This document shows, one piece after another, positions 10,666 to 24,000 of a stretch of DNA of 52,348 nt. The DNA lies in contig JAJJLU010000403.1 of the NCBI GenBank assembly GCA_023807065.1, forward strand, positions 1-52,348, given 5' to 3'. Origin of the DNA: Isotricha intestinalis. Lineage: Eukaryota > Ciliophora > Litostomatea > Vestibuliferida > Isotrichidae. Both the position numbers and the translations under genes were made by a program. The notes beneath the pieces were generated by a model, which was not told where the DNA came from, did not search any database, and saw only the letters and a program-made list of their open reading frames with translations. Each line of letters starts with the position of its first letter. Positions within the stretch are counted from its first letter, which is position 1.

Positions 10666-13600
10666 TTAAATATTTTTTTCATTTCTTTCCTCTAAACTAT
10701 CATTTTTAATGAGTTCATAAAGAACTGTTTTTGGAATTACACCTAAAATTGTTCTAGTTTTATTTATATCTCTATTTTCTTGAAAAATCATCGGAAAAAT
10801 TTTAAAAACATGAACAAATACAACAATAAGATAAAAAAAAATCATCATAATATATATAAAATCATGATTTTTTTTATAAAAATCTTCAAAAGAATCAAAC
10901 AAAATTCCAATGATATTTTGGTACATTGGAACTAATACATCAACAACTATTAAAGTTATATCTCTAAACCCTTTAGTATTAATTAATAAAAAAGGATTTG
11001 ATTTTAAATAATCTTCTTTTTCTACATTATCAGGAATTGATTCATTATATAAATCAGAGCCATATGCAAAATCTGTATAAATATATCCTTTTTTACGAGA
11101 ATAATTAAATACATCATAATAATTATAAAGAAGTTCAAAAAAAACTTTAATATAAAATGAATGGATTGGCATTAAACCATAATCTACAACATTATTTCCA
11201 ATATCATTACATGTTAAATTTGTAAAATTAAATAAACCATCATAAAAATAACATAAACCTTCAGTTAAAACATTAATTATAACAACTGATGAATTTCCTG
11301 GAAGTCCTTTTTCAGTTATATTACCATAAATATAAAGTTCTAATTGTTTCAGTTTAGTAAAATAAATTTTACATTCTTCCATTTCTTCTTCCATATTATC
11401 AATTATTCCTCCTTGATATAAATATAAACCGGAATTTCGAATATTAAAACGTAAATTATTTATATTTTTAAAAAAATATTGTTCTTGCTCTGTAAATAAA
11501 ATATTTATTAATGAACAATTGTAAAATGTTATAAAGATTGATAATGTTTTTATAATGGATGATAAAACAATTATAATTAAAGTCCCATGGACTATTAAAT
11601 TAAAATATAATAATTGTTTGAATTCTCTATTTTTAATTATTTGATCTTTTTCAAAAAGCGATAATACTTCTTTTTTATTTTGAATCAATTTATTATTATT
11701 CATTTCTTTTTTAGATAATAAAGCTTCAATATCATTATCATCTTCATCAGTATTTAGGAATTCTTGATTTTGAGAAAGTGATTTTTTATCAATTTGAAGA
11801 TTAGAATATTTTTGACATTTTAATCCCATCATTTTAATAATTTCAACATCTATTTTACAAAATAAATTTAAATATTTTTCCTTTTCTCTAACTGATTTGG
11901 TTTTTCCTAATATACAAAGTATAGTAACAATAACTTCAAACATTAAATAAACTACAAATATAGACCATAATAAAACCTTATTTGATTTTGTAACTTTTTC
12001 CATTTCCTCTAAATAATATATATTAAACTCTCTTATTCTATTTGATAAATATTGATAATTTGCCATATTATATTGAATCCTATGATTTAAAAAATGTTGT
12101 TTATCTTCATTTAAATGAACAAAACTAAAATAATTGTAAACATAGATTTGAATTGAAGGTGTTAATAATAATTTATAAATTCTATAATCAAAAGCATATT
12201 CTTTGTCATAATAATAATAGGAAATATCAAAATAAGAAGTATCAATTATTCTTTGTGCATTTTTAGAAATTCCAACTTTATGAATAATAAACCTATCAAG
12301 CAATTTTTCAGTTTGATGATAAAGAGTTTTTAATTTCTCTTTAATAAATAATGAATATTCAGTTCTATTATTAATATAACTACATTTATATTTTGGATTT
12401 TTTAAAAAAATAAATTCTGACAGATAATAAAAAGCTAAAATAATCTGTTCACCAAGAGAACATTGAACGTGAACAAAAGAAGAAAGAATGTAAAGTTTTT
12501 TACTGGAATTTAATATATTAGTAAATGTGATATATGGAACAACAATTAAAATAATAAGAGATAATAGATAATACATTATCAAAGAAATAATACTTTTATT
12601 TATTAAATGAGGTGAAATTAAATTATTTATCATAGAATTTTGACTTTCATTTTGAGGAGTTTTAATATCAACATTATTTATTGTTTTATTTTTAATTAAA
12701 CTATATCTATATTCTGTTTCTTTTTTTTCTTTACTGTCTAATAATACAAAACTTACTCTTTTTGTTGTGATTTTTTCTCCTCTTATTATTTCATCAACTT
12801 TACTTTCAAAATTATTTCTTTTAACTTCTTTAATTGCATGAGTATTAAAATCATAAAGATAATAAATTATACGATTTGTTTTAACTTTATAATAATTTTG
12901 ATAATATATTTCTTGGTCAATCATTAAATTTTCATTTTCTTTATTATTATTTAAATTATCAAATTCATTTTTAGAATTATCACTTAAATAAGATGATTCA
13001 GAAGATGAAGTGAATGAAGATGAATTACTTAATGAAGATTCAATAGAAGATTGTTCTTTATCACTATTTGAAGAATTATAATCTTTATATTTTTCCTCAA
13101 AAAAGCTTTTAATATAATCTTCGTTTTGATGAGCTTCATTTTTATTCTTCAAAAAAAAAGTTTTTCCTTTAATATCAAAAAAAACTTTTTTGTCTACTGA
13201 AGGAATATAATTATATTTCACAAAAGTTTTATCACTATCTTTTTTTTGTAACATATGAATTAAACTTTTTCTACTTTTTGTACTTCTTGTTTTTTTTTCA
13301 TTCCTTGAATATGTTTTAGTATAACTTTTACAAATTGAGATTGTTTCAAAAGGTTTTTCTGTAGATTCCAATTCAAACCAATAACCAATAATTTCATTTA
13401 AAATTTTTAATTCTTCAATTAAACATAAAAATCTTTTTGAATTTTTCCAATTTAAAATGACTTTATCTTTTTTATTATTACTTATTAATAAATTTTTAAA
13501 TACTTTAATTTTAATTTCTAATTGTTCTGTTTCATTTTGATTATTATCTAAAGAATGTAAAACTTCAGAATGGAAATCAGGAATAAATTGTGTTATTTCA

Positions 13601-15915
13601 TAAGAACCATTTAAAAAAAATGATTCAAAACCTAAAGAACTTAAACAATTAGGAGTAAAATTTTGAATCATTAAATCATTATTTATTAATATATAACATT
13701 TTGGATATTTAGTTTCATTTTTTCTTTCTTGTTTATCATTTAATTTTAAAAATATCATTGGTTGATTATTTTCATCAAAAAGTATTCCTACTTGAACATG
13801 AGCAGGAACCAAAAATTTTGCACTGTTTCTTAATAATACAAAGGATTCTTTTAAATTATTAAATGAATTATTTTGAGGAGTCGCATATTTAATTTTTGTT
13901 TTTATCATTTTTTCATGACATTGTCTCATAAAATCAGGAATTATTAAATTTGAACTTTGTTCAATTAAATCTTTATCTGAATATCCTAATAATTGACAAA
14001 TTCCTAAAGAAATTTTTTTTATTAAACCAAAAGATTCTCCGTAACCAAAAATAACAATAAATTGGAAATCAGATTTTGATTGGAGATGATTTATATCAAA
14101 AAAAGATTTTTGTAATTTTTCATCATTTTCAAAATCATTATTATTCTCGAAAATATCTTTAGAATCATTTAAAACATCTTTAATAAAATTTTGATATAAA
14201 ATAGAAATTTTTTTTGTGTTTAAACCTTTATCAACTAAAATTTTATATTTTTCTTTTATCGATTTTCTTAATTTATCTATTTTCACTCCTAAATCTTTTA
14301 AATGATTAGTATCAATTCTTTCATTTTTGTTTAATAAAACTGTCCAAAATTGTGAATATAATTGAGAAATTTCTTGAATTAAACATAATAATTGTTTTGT
14401 TTGAAAAGCATAAGAAATATGAGTTTCTTCAACTCCCATTTCAATCCCTCTTTCCTCTAAATTCCTTTTTATTCTATAAATAAAAAATTCTTCTGATAAA
14501 TTTAATCCTGGTATTTCTGTTGCTTTTATTAAAGTTGTGTAACTTTTTTGATATTTTTTTAATTTTTCAATTTGAAATAGAGCATAATTAACTAATAAAA
14601 CAGGACTATCTTTATAAGTAACCAATGATTCTTTATATAATAAATCGACATGTTGATATAATAAATATTCAATATCTGAGTCATTTTCTGTTATATCTTT
14701 TGTTTTTTCAAGAATTGTTTCTAATCCTATACTTTTTATTTTTTGAAAATGACTTGTACTTAAATTATAATAAGAATAACTTAATAAATCTATTATTGAT
14801 TTTCTGTTGGTTTTTCTTGATTCAATTGCATTAATAAATAATCTAATGTTATTATATAAATCTATATCTTTTGTTCCTAATTTTAAACTTACATTTAAAT
14901 TTACATCTTTATAATAAAAAGAAGCTGAAAGAAAAAGAAGGGAACTAACTAAAAAAATTGGTAATAAACCATTAAAATTTAATGATTTTATACAACTTCC
15001 AATAAATAATAAAAAACATCCCCAACAATAAATTAAATTAAACATAAATTTTGAAAAAATTAAAAGATCATCATTATTTCTTTTTTGATATTTTCTTTCA
15101 TGAAAAAAACTATAAAAACAAAAAAATGAGAAAACTAAAAAACAAATATAACATAAATTCTCAATATCAGTTACACACCAAATTTTTAAAAAAATAACTG
15201 TAATTGTTCTTGAAAATAATAAAACAGTATTTCCATTAATTATTAGATATTTTGAAACAGTTGATGAGAAGGAATCACTTTTTTGGAAAGATAATGAAAC
15301 AAAAATATATGAAAGAAAAAGTAATATTATAAAGCAAATTAAACATATAATAAAAAAAATTCTATGTCTTTGACTCCAACAACTAAATTTTTCCTCAAAA
15401 TAATTTTTATTGTCACAAACTATAATAGTTAATAAAATTTCTAAAAGTATAAATAAAAAAATTTTACCTTGAAATGGAATTATTAATAATTTAATAATTA
15501 AATCCATTGAACATCTTAAAAAAATTAAAAAAAACGTTTCACCTTGAGTTTTTTTTTGATTTACAAATAGTATTATAAGATAGAGATAAACACTAAATAT
15601 AAAAAAAATTATAACACAACATACTAATGTAAAAATAACAAATAAATTTTGATTATTAAAAAAGTAATAAAGTAATCTGAAATATTTAAAAAAGTTTATT
15701 AAATCATTTAAAAAAGAAGATTCTTGCCAAACAGGAGAAGTCTATATTGAAATTAATATTTTTCATACCAAATCATTGATTATTATTCCAAAATTTTGAA
15801 AAATTTCGATTGTTGTAAATATGATTTCAAGTTTAATATTTGATGAATATGAATTATATATATTATAGATAATATTAAAATTAGCCTCTTTTATTTTATT
15901 ATATAATCCATTCAT
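10666..15915 (-). CDS. TmcB-like PAS/multi-TM protein A (one 27-bp intron)
   Basis: The long ORF (first ATG at 15507) is incomplete. The frame stays open upstream to 15741, and a GT-AG intron (15742-15768) joins it to a 147-bp exon 1 starting with ATG at 15915, giving about 1740 residues. Order: N-terminal multi-TM block (to about 330), helical TPR-like region (about 340-590), a PAS domain (about 600-665, with ICQLLGYSDKDLIEQSSNLI), a second PAS-like part, a Ser/Glu-rich linker, then TM helices near 1100, 1317, 1440 and 1690 enclosing two non-cytoplasmic segments with several N-glycosylation sequons. This matches the TmcB/TmcC family of Dictyostelium and ciliates, whose function is poorly known. 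PAS plus paired TM-ectodomain modules suggest a membrane sensor. A second, divergent member lies at 38119-42789. Confidence 0.78.
15742..15768 (-). other. 27-bp GT-AG intron
   Basis: On the minus strand the intron starts GTATGA and ends CAATATAG. Its length is a multiple of three, but retention would put TGA and TAG in frame. Removing it joins exon 1 (ends ATAATCAATGATTTG) to a coding sequence starting ACTTCTCCTGTTTGG with no frame break. The hydrophobic, TM-rich protein reads smoothly across the join. Confidence 0.75.
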
Positions 15916-16058
15916 TTATTTCTATTAAATTCAAATTCTTAATTACAATTAATTTAAAAAATAAATAAAATTATTATTTTTATTTTAATATCTTAAATTA
16001 TTTGTATTAAATATTAAAAGTTGTAAAAATAAATGTAAGCAATACAATAAACTCTATG

Positions 16059-17624
16059 TTATAATTCTTTGGCATCAAATTCTTCAAAATAATCATTATA
16101 ATTATTAATCCAATCTTCAACAGGACTTTCATTAATATCCATCTCAAGATATTCTTCATTGAAATGACTTAAATCTTTCTTATTATGAGAATGAGGTTTA
16201 AAAAGTGCATTAAATTTTTTACTTCTAATAAGATCAAAATTTAAAGCAGCAAAAAAACTATGTTTCTTAATTTCTTCTAATCCTCCTTTTCCAAATCTAT
16301 TTTCTTCTTTAGTTAACAATTTCGTGATTAGATCTTTACATTCAGAACTAACAATGAATTTATCAATAACACCATCTTCATTAATTTTAGTTTCAGGAAA
16401 AGAAATTTCACCTGAAGAAATTAATTGAAACATAGTATTTTTATCATGATTATAAAATGGAGTTACACCATATAATAATTCATAAATTAATATTCCAAAA
16501 CTCCACCAATCACTCATTATTGTATGACCATTATAATTAATCATTTCAGGAGAAGCATATAAAGGACTTCCTGCAAAAACATATTCTTTATTTTTTCTAT
16601 AAGTATGAACACTTGCTCCAAAATCACATAATTTTATATATCCATCTTCACCGATTAATACATTTTCAGGTTTTAAATCTCTATATATTATTCCTTGAGA
16701 ATGTAAATATTCTAATGCTATTGCAATTTGAGAACTATAAAATTTTACAGAATTTTCATCAAGATGTCTTTTCTTTTCTAATAAATTATATAAATCTCCA
16801 CCTCTCATAAAAGGAGTAACGAAGTATAATCTTTCTGGTGTTTGAAAGAAAAATGTTAAATGTAATATAAATTCATTTTTTGAACCTGATAATATTTGCT
16901 TTTCTAATAATATATTATCAATTATATCTTCGCTTAAAATTTGATCTTTTCTAATTACTTTAATTGCATATAATTCATTTGTTTTTTTATATTCTGCTAA
17001 TAATACTTTACCATTTGATCCTCTTCCTATTGTTTTTAAAATTTCAAAACTTGATAAATCTACTGTATTGTTTAAAAATTGATTTTGTTCTATAAAAATT
17101 GTTGAACGATCAACTAAAGGAATAGTTTCTCTTTTTGTTCCATAAATATATTCATGAACATCTACTTGTCCTGATTGGGGTTTTTTAGAAAAAAAAAGGT
17201 TTTTTTTTTTATCTTTTTTAGGAGTAATATATTCTTTTAAATTAGTAGGCATTACATATAAATGAAATTCATCATCTTTTTCTTTATAATAACATTCAGA
17301 TATTATTTCAATTATTTTTTTTTTCTTTGGAGTAATATAGTGATAATCATATTCATCTTCAGCAAAGTGAATAATAAATTCATCAAAGGCACTTGATACT
17401 GTTATTGCAATTAAATCAGATAATGGAATTCTTCTTCTAAAAGTATAATTATTGAAATTATATATTGCTTTATCTGTTAAAACTATATTTCTTTCTTGAA
17501 CTTTTCCTCTATCATTTGTTTTTTTTATTTTGTCGCTATAATAAATTATTTCATTATTTATAAACTTTTGAATGCTTTTTTCCTTTCCAAATTTTAAAAA
17601 ATCGTATTCACCTTCTTGAAGCAT
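16059..17624 (-). CDS. AGC-family Ser/Thr protein kinase with N-terminal TH1/PH-like domain
   Basis: The 521-residue protein has a lipid-binding-like N-terminal domain (about 10-125) with VLTDKAIYNFNN and RRRIPLSDLIAITVSS, typical of myosin TH1/PH-like folds. The kinase domain spans about 193-458: glycine loop GRGSNGKV, ATP lysine K222, helix-C E241, catalytic loop YRDLKPENV (D316), D334FG and the AGC signature SDWWSFGILIYELLYG. A C-terminal tail ends in a hydrophobic motif F513EEFD517, where Asp replaces the phosphorylated Ser/Thr. The activation loop reads EYVFAGSPLYASPE, with Val349 where AGC kinases have the PDK1-phosphorylated Thr. All catalytic residues are present, so activity is likely, but control by activation-loop phosphorylation appears lost. 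It belongs near the PKA/PKB/S6K branch. Confidence 0.92.
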   Translation of the reverse strand: MLQEGEYDFLKFGKEKSIQKFINNEIIYYSDKIKKTNDRGKVQERNIVLTDKAIYNFNNYTFRRRIPLSDLIAITVSSAFDEFIIHFAEDEYDYHYITPKKKKIIEIISECYYKEKDDEFHLYVMPTNLKEYITPKKDKKKNLFFSKKPQSGQVDVHEYIYGTKRETIPLVDRSTIFIEQNQFLNNTVDLSSFEILKTIGRGSNGKVLLAEYKKTNELYAIKVIRKDQILSEDIIDNILLEKQILSGSKNEFILHLTFFFQTPERLYFVTPFMRGGDLYNLLEKKRHLDENSVKFYSSQIAIALEYLHSQGIIYRDLKPENVLIGEDGYIKLCDFGASVHTYRKNKEYVFAGSPLYASPEMINYNGHTIMSDWWSFGILIYELLYGVTPFYNHDKNTMFQLISSGEISFPETKINEDGVIDKFIVSSECKDLITKLLTKEENRFGKGGLEEIKKHSFFAALNFDLIRSKKFNALFKPHSHNKKDLSHFNEEYLEMDINESPVEDWINNYNDYFEEFDAKEL

Positions 17625-18037
17625 TGTTTTATAATAAATTATTTTTTGATTTAGAATTAAGTTAAATATTTTTTAACCTTATTATTAATTATTATTTATA
17701 TAATTTCTATATTTATGAAAATTCATTCTTTTAATAAATTAATTTTCATCAAAAAAGAAATAAATTTAATTAAATCAAAGTAAAAAATTACTCAATTAAA
17801 TATTAAATTTCTAAATGAAAATTTTTTTCAATTTTAATGAAGTAAAAAATTTATAGAAGAGCATCATAAAAGTTTTTGTATTCGATTTAGATTATCATAA
17901 TCTCTTTAAAATTAAAATTACTTTTTTACTTTTTTCAGTAAAAGATTTCATTTTTAAGAATTAATCAAACAAAAATTAAATTTAATTTTTAGTCATTAAT
18001 TATATAAAAAATTTATTAGAGTTATTTATATATACAA
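17625..18037. other. Intergenic spacer (0.4 kb)
   Basis: This lies upstream of the AGC kinase and downstream of the giant membrane-protein gene, both minus strand. It is A/T-rich with stops in every frame. It holds the kinase promoter; no other element was recognised. Confidence 0.5.
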
Positions 18038-21000
18038 TTAATCTTGACTTTCTTCAATTGATTCTTCAACTATCTTATTTTTATTTTTTTCCATTCTTCC
18101 AATTAAAATTTTAGTTCTTGCTTCAAATAACCACATCATTAAAATTCCTTTAATATAATTTTTCTTCAATCCTTTTTCAATTTGTTCTCTTGATTGAATA
18201 ATTTTAATTGATTTATTTTCTTCATGAACTTTATGAATTATATATGTTGAATTTTTCAAATAAGCACATTCCATACATAAAGTTGTAAAAATTTGATTTT
18301 TTTCATAAAATTTTTGCCAATTACTAATATTTATATTTGAACCTATAAATATTTTTTTAAAATCTGCAATTAAATTTCTAAAAGAAAATCTTTGGAATAC
18401 ATGTAAATTAAATGTAGCATTACATTTTTCACAATAAGATTTTTTTTTGAAATTTAAAACATCAATAGACCATAATTTAATTTTAATAATTTCTTTTGCT
18501 TTTTCCCTCCAAAAAATCGCAATATTTTTAATTAAATCTTTATTCTTTAAATCTTCAATATTAATTTTTCCTTTTACATCATATGGTTCATCAATAACAG
18601 AGTCTTTACTTATATCAAGTCTTAAATTAAATTCTTCATTAACTTCACCAATTAATTTTTGATTATAAGGCATTAATTGTAAATCTCTTTTTATTAATTC
18701 TTTTTTTTTTTGAATTTCTTGATCTATTGCCTCATAATTTAAAGCATCTTGATATATTTTTTCTAATTTTACTTCTGATTTTTCATTTGTATCTCCTATA
18801 TCTTTATCTATTTTATCTAATCCTAAAACAAATTCTAAATTATCTATTATCCAATCTTTGTTTACTTTTATAAATTTATGTCTAAAATTATCAGCTTTTG
18901 TTAATTCTGCTATGTCTTTCATATTTGGATCCACTTTTAAAAATTCTAATAATTTTCCTTTTCTGGCATTAATTTTTTCATTGCTTTGATTGAACACCCC
19001 AAATAAAAAAAGAACTGCTTTTAAAGTTAAATGAATAGAAATGAAAATTCCTATAAATAATAATACTATAATAAAGAAGAAAGGATCATCAAAAGGATTA
19101 TATGAATTAACCATACTAATCAATACACCAAATAAAATAGATAAAAGTGAACAACATGTATAAAAAAATGATAAGTAATATTGTTCTGAAAATAACATTG
19201 AATCAAAAGATCTCCAAAAAGAATGTATTGAAATATCCATTGTTTGTGTTGTATCTATAAAATCTGATAATCTAATATGATATCTATATCTACAATAACC
19301 CATATAATCTTCAATTCTAAAACCATAAATTACTTGTATGTAATTTAATATTAAATATTGAATTACGATTTCTGGAATAATGGTGCATGAAGAAAAAACA
19401 ATATAATAATATATATTTCCATGTCTTATATGAAAAATATTTTTACAATGTATTTCTTCAGAAAAAAGAGAAATTATATATAAAATTGATGGTAATAATA
19501 ATAGAAACATTAATTTAGAAGAAAATGAATAACAACATCTTAATATTGGTTCTATTGTTAATTTATTTTTTTCTTCAACAAATCTAATTTTTTCCATATC
19601 TTCATCTAAATTATCAATGATTTTATCATAATGAATAGTAACAAGAAAAGAATGAGTCATTCTATAAAAAAAATTCTTATTTTTCTTACTTTTGGCAAAG
19701 AATATTTTAAATTTTGTGATAATTAAAAATTCTATTTTGTCTAATTTAGGATATAAATAAACTTGAAAAATAGAAAAAATAGAAAATATAAGAAAATAAC
19801 TTATAAGAGAATCTTTAAAATCTAAGGCAGAAACAACTAATAAGTGTTTTACAATTTCATTAACAGTAGTTAAAGGAATAGAAATTAAAGCTTCTGAAAT
19901 CGAACACATTAATACAAATTCATTAAAAATTAAATCTAAAATATTAATACATATAATTTGTAAAATAAAATATTTTTCACTCACATAAAAAATAATAAAA
20001 ATAAATTTCATACTCATATAAATAATTCCAATAAAATATATTATAAGTAACATTCTATTTTTCCATGAAATAGTAACATCCATTTCAACATCAATATCAT
20101 CAAAAGCTTCTTTCACTTTTTCATCATTTGAAGTATCAGTAGATAAATTTTGTTCAGAGTCTTCTTTATGAGAATTTATAATTTTTTCTTTTTCAATAGT
20201 TACATTTTGTAATGGATTTGGTTTAGGAGTGAAATTATGAGTACCTCTTGCATATAAAAACAATCCAACCAAAAAAAAATAAATTGAAACTCTAGAACGA
20301 TTAAAATATATATTTTGACTTTCTTCAGTATATCCACCTAAATCATTTATATTCCAAGTTCCAGAGAAATTAAAAAAAGTATTTGAAACTTCAATTCCAT
20401 ATATAACATAAATTAAAAGAAATGATGGAATAACACCATAACTAACTCCCTTTATAAAAGGTAAAAGAAACCAAAAGAAAAAATGGGATAAACTTATGAA
20501 TTGTGTTCCTGCTATCTTTGCTGCTAAATTTGTTATCAGGAAAAATAAGAATAAAATTATAACTACCACAATTCCTATTGTTAAAATAATTAAGAAATAA
20601 GCTACATATGAAAATTGAAAAGTATTTAAAAGTGAAAAATAATCTAAAGGATAAAATTTTATTCTTATTTTATATTCTCCATTATAATTTGATTTTTCAT
20701 CACTGGATAGGTCAATGCAATTAGAATAATTGTACATTTCAACAAAAAAATCTATTAATTTTTTATTTATTTTTGAATATTGATAATATCTTATTATAAT
20801 TAATATATCTTTTGGAAAACAATTTTGATCTTTTACTCCTTTTCTAATTGGAGTAAATATTAATGGAATAAATGAACTTAATTCATCGAAATTTGAAAGT
20901 TGTGATTCAGTAAAATAATTTTTATCATCAAAATTTTCATTTATTGTCAATGGATATTTACTGATATAACCTAATGTAGTTTCTTTAGTTAAGCTAAACC

Positions 21001-24000
21001 ATTTATTGGAAATAACATTTTGGTCTAATTCATCATATAAACAAGTTAGAGATAAATCACATTGATCTGATTTTGGTTTTAAACCTTTCCAAGGGAAATA
21101 ATCCACAACTTTAATATCAGAAGGAAATGAACAATTTTTTTCATTTTCTAACAAATCATATAAATAAATAAATTTATCATATCCTGCACAATTACTAAAA
21201 TATGGAATATATGGCAAAAAAATATATAATATTTCATTATCATCAAATATTGTTGATGAATATGGATCTCTTGTTGAATAACCATGAGATGGAAGATAAT
21301 CATTTGAATTAATATATGATATTAATATTTTTCCTTTATTTTTTGTTTGAAAATTATAAGGCAAAGAAAGGGAATTAGAAGTATAAATAGATTCTAATAA
21401 AACAAAAGTAAATAACTCCTTTCTTCCTGAATTTGCTCTAGAAGGAATATTTCTTTCAATATAAGCTGAATTTTTAAATAAATCTTTATAACCATTGAAA
21501 AGTTCATTGTTTACTAAAATAAATATTTGAAGTTTTATATTTATGTTATTATAATTAAACAATTTTAATTCAACAATATTTGTATATTCTGGATGATTGT
21601 CAAAAGTCTTAGTTATATAATCAGGTAAACTTTCTTCGACTCCTTCATTTAAAATTTGAATAGAATAATGTTTATTTAAAACCATATAACTTGGAATTTT
21701 TTCAAAATTAAAACGAATATATATTGTTTCATAAGGTTCAATAATTACATATCTTGCACTAATAGCATCTAATCTCCTTGTAGTTATATTATAATCTTCA
21801 TCTCTTAAAGGCTCAATAACTTCACTTGGACTTCCTTCATCTTTATAACATTGTCCAATACATGTTGAACCAATATTTGAAGTTGTTCCTCCTGGACAAG
21901 CTAAATCATTACTATCAATTTTTTCTTTTATATATTCATTAGGTAAATCAGCATTCTCTTCGTATTCAATTGTTAAAATTAATAAATCACTATCAGTTGG
22001 ATCATTATCTTTTTTTGCTTGAATAACACTATTTAAAATCTCTGAAATTTTCAAAATAACTTTATTATTATTATAAGTTAAATAAGTAGCATATGGACAA
22101 TACCAACCTTCAATACAAGGATTTTTTCTATTATTTGTGGAAGTTGAACCTTCTTCACAATAATATCCAGGTGAACAAATATGATATTGATATAATTCAC
22201 TAGTTCCTTCACTACAATAAAAACCAGCAGGACATCTTACAATAGTATCAGAATTAGTTCCAGCTTGACAAATATAACCAGAAGGACATATCCTTGCCTG
22301 TGAATTAAAATCACTCATTCCTTCAATATCACATAAATAACCTTTTGGACATTCAATACAATCATTAATACTAGTTGAACCAGTATTTTCATTATAAGTT
22401 CCTGAAGGACATAAACTACATGTAATTGATGACATTGTTTCATCACGATAAGTTCCTTTTTCACATAATTGACAAGCAGTTTGTCCCTGTAGATATGTAT
22501 AAGTACCAGAAGGACATTTTTTACATTCAATTTGAGCAATTTCATCATTATAATATCCTGGAGCACATTGTAATGGTGCTGTGAAACCTTCACCTGGTAC
22601 ATAAGTTCCAACTGGAGCAGCAATTGGATTTGAATTACCTGGACAATAGTATCCAATAGGGCATAGAGTTACTGAAGAATTACTTGAGGTTCCTTCACTA
22701 CATACTAATCCTGCCCTACATGGACTTGGTGCTTCAGGGTCATTTTCATTTGTTATTGAAGTTTTAATACCTAATAAACATAATTGTCCACTTTTACATT
22801 TTTGAGGATAATAAGAGTATTCTGTTGTTGTACTGTCTTTTAAATTAGTAGGATAACCTATTGTGGAATTTGTACAATAATTACCACCAGGACAATAATC
22901 ACTTGGTCTATGTTGACCTTCATATTCACATAATCTACCTGGAAGACAATATTCTGGTTTTATTGTTCCTTCCATTGGACAATATGAACCTATTGTACAT
23001 AAAACACATTTTTCAGTAGATGGATCATTTTTATATGTCCCTATAAGACATAATTCACCTTTTGATAAACCAACTTCAATACATTCAAAAGAATATTCTG
23101 TAATTGTCAATTCTGAACATTTATAAGAAATTCCCCTTTGACAAATATATCCAATAGGACAAATATTATTACCATATTGATGAAGTGAATAATCAGATGA
23201 TGAATCACTTTTACATGTTATACCATCTTTACATTTTTGAGGATATCCAAATTTATTATAATAATATCTATTTTCATAAGTTCCTTCAGGACAAAAAAAA
23301 CCATCAGGACATAAGGTTTTAGATGAACTAGAACAATAATAACCTCTATCACAAGGAATTATTTGATATTTTGAAAAAATACCATTTAATGTACATATAT
23401 ATCCATCAGGACAATCCAATGGTAAAGATAAACCAATTTCAACACAAATATTTCCTGATGTACATTCTGTACATGATGAAGAATCAGGATTTGAATTATA
23501 TGTTCCTATTGGACATTCCATTAATAATCCATTAATACAATAATAACCTTCGGGACATGTAGAAGAAGATATTAAATTTGAATTTATGTTTCTTTTATCT
23601 AGACATATTTTACCATTTTCACATAATAAAGAATTTATTTGTAACTGTAAATTTGTTGAAGACCAATCATTTAAATTTGAAGATATTGATATTTCGTAAT
23701 TGGAATTTTTTTGAATTAAATTATCTTTTTTATTAAAAATTAAATTAGAAGAAGTAGAACTATCACTTGAGTAATAAATTTTATAATTTAAAGTTATATA
23801 ATATTTTATTGATAGTTCAAAATCTGAACCTGATATTTGAATAACATCATTGTTTAAAATATAAGAACTTAAAATTGTATTTATTGAAGTATCTATTGTA
23901 AATTGTAATAAAACATAAATATTAATATCAGTTTTTGAAAGCTTATCTTCATGATTCCCTATTAAACTTAATTTAACATAATTATTTGAACTTAAATAAT

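Noticed and set aside
15742..15768. TGA and TAG as reassigned sense codons reading through the 27-bp segment
   Set aside because: Long frames elsewhere in the window contain no internal TGA or TAG, so a short intron is the simpler explanation.
22315..22656. 113-codon minus-strand frame inside the giant gene
   Set aside because: Shadow frame of the Cys-rich repeats, in a different phase of the same strand.
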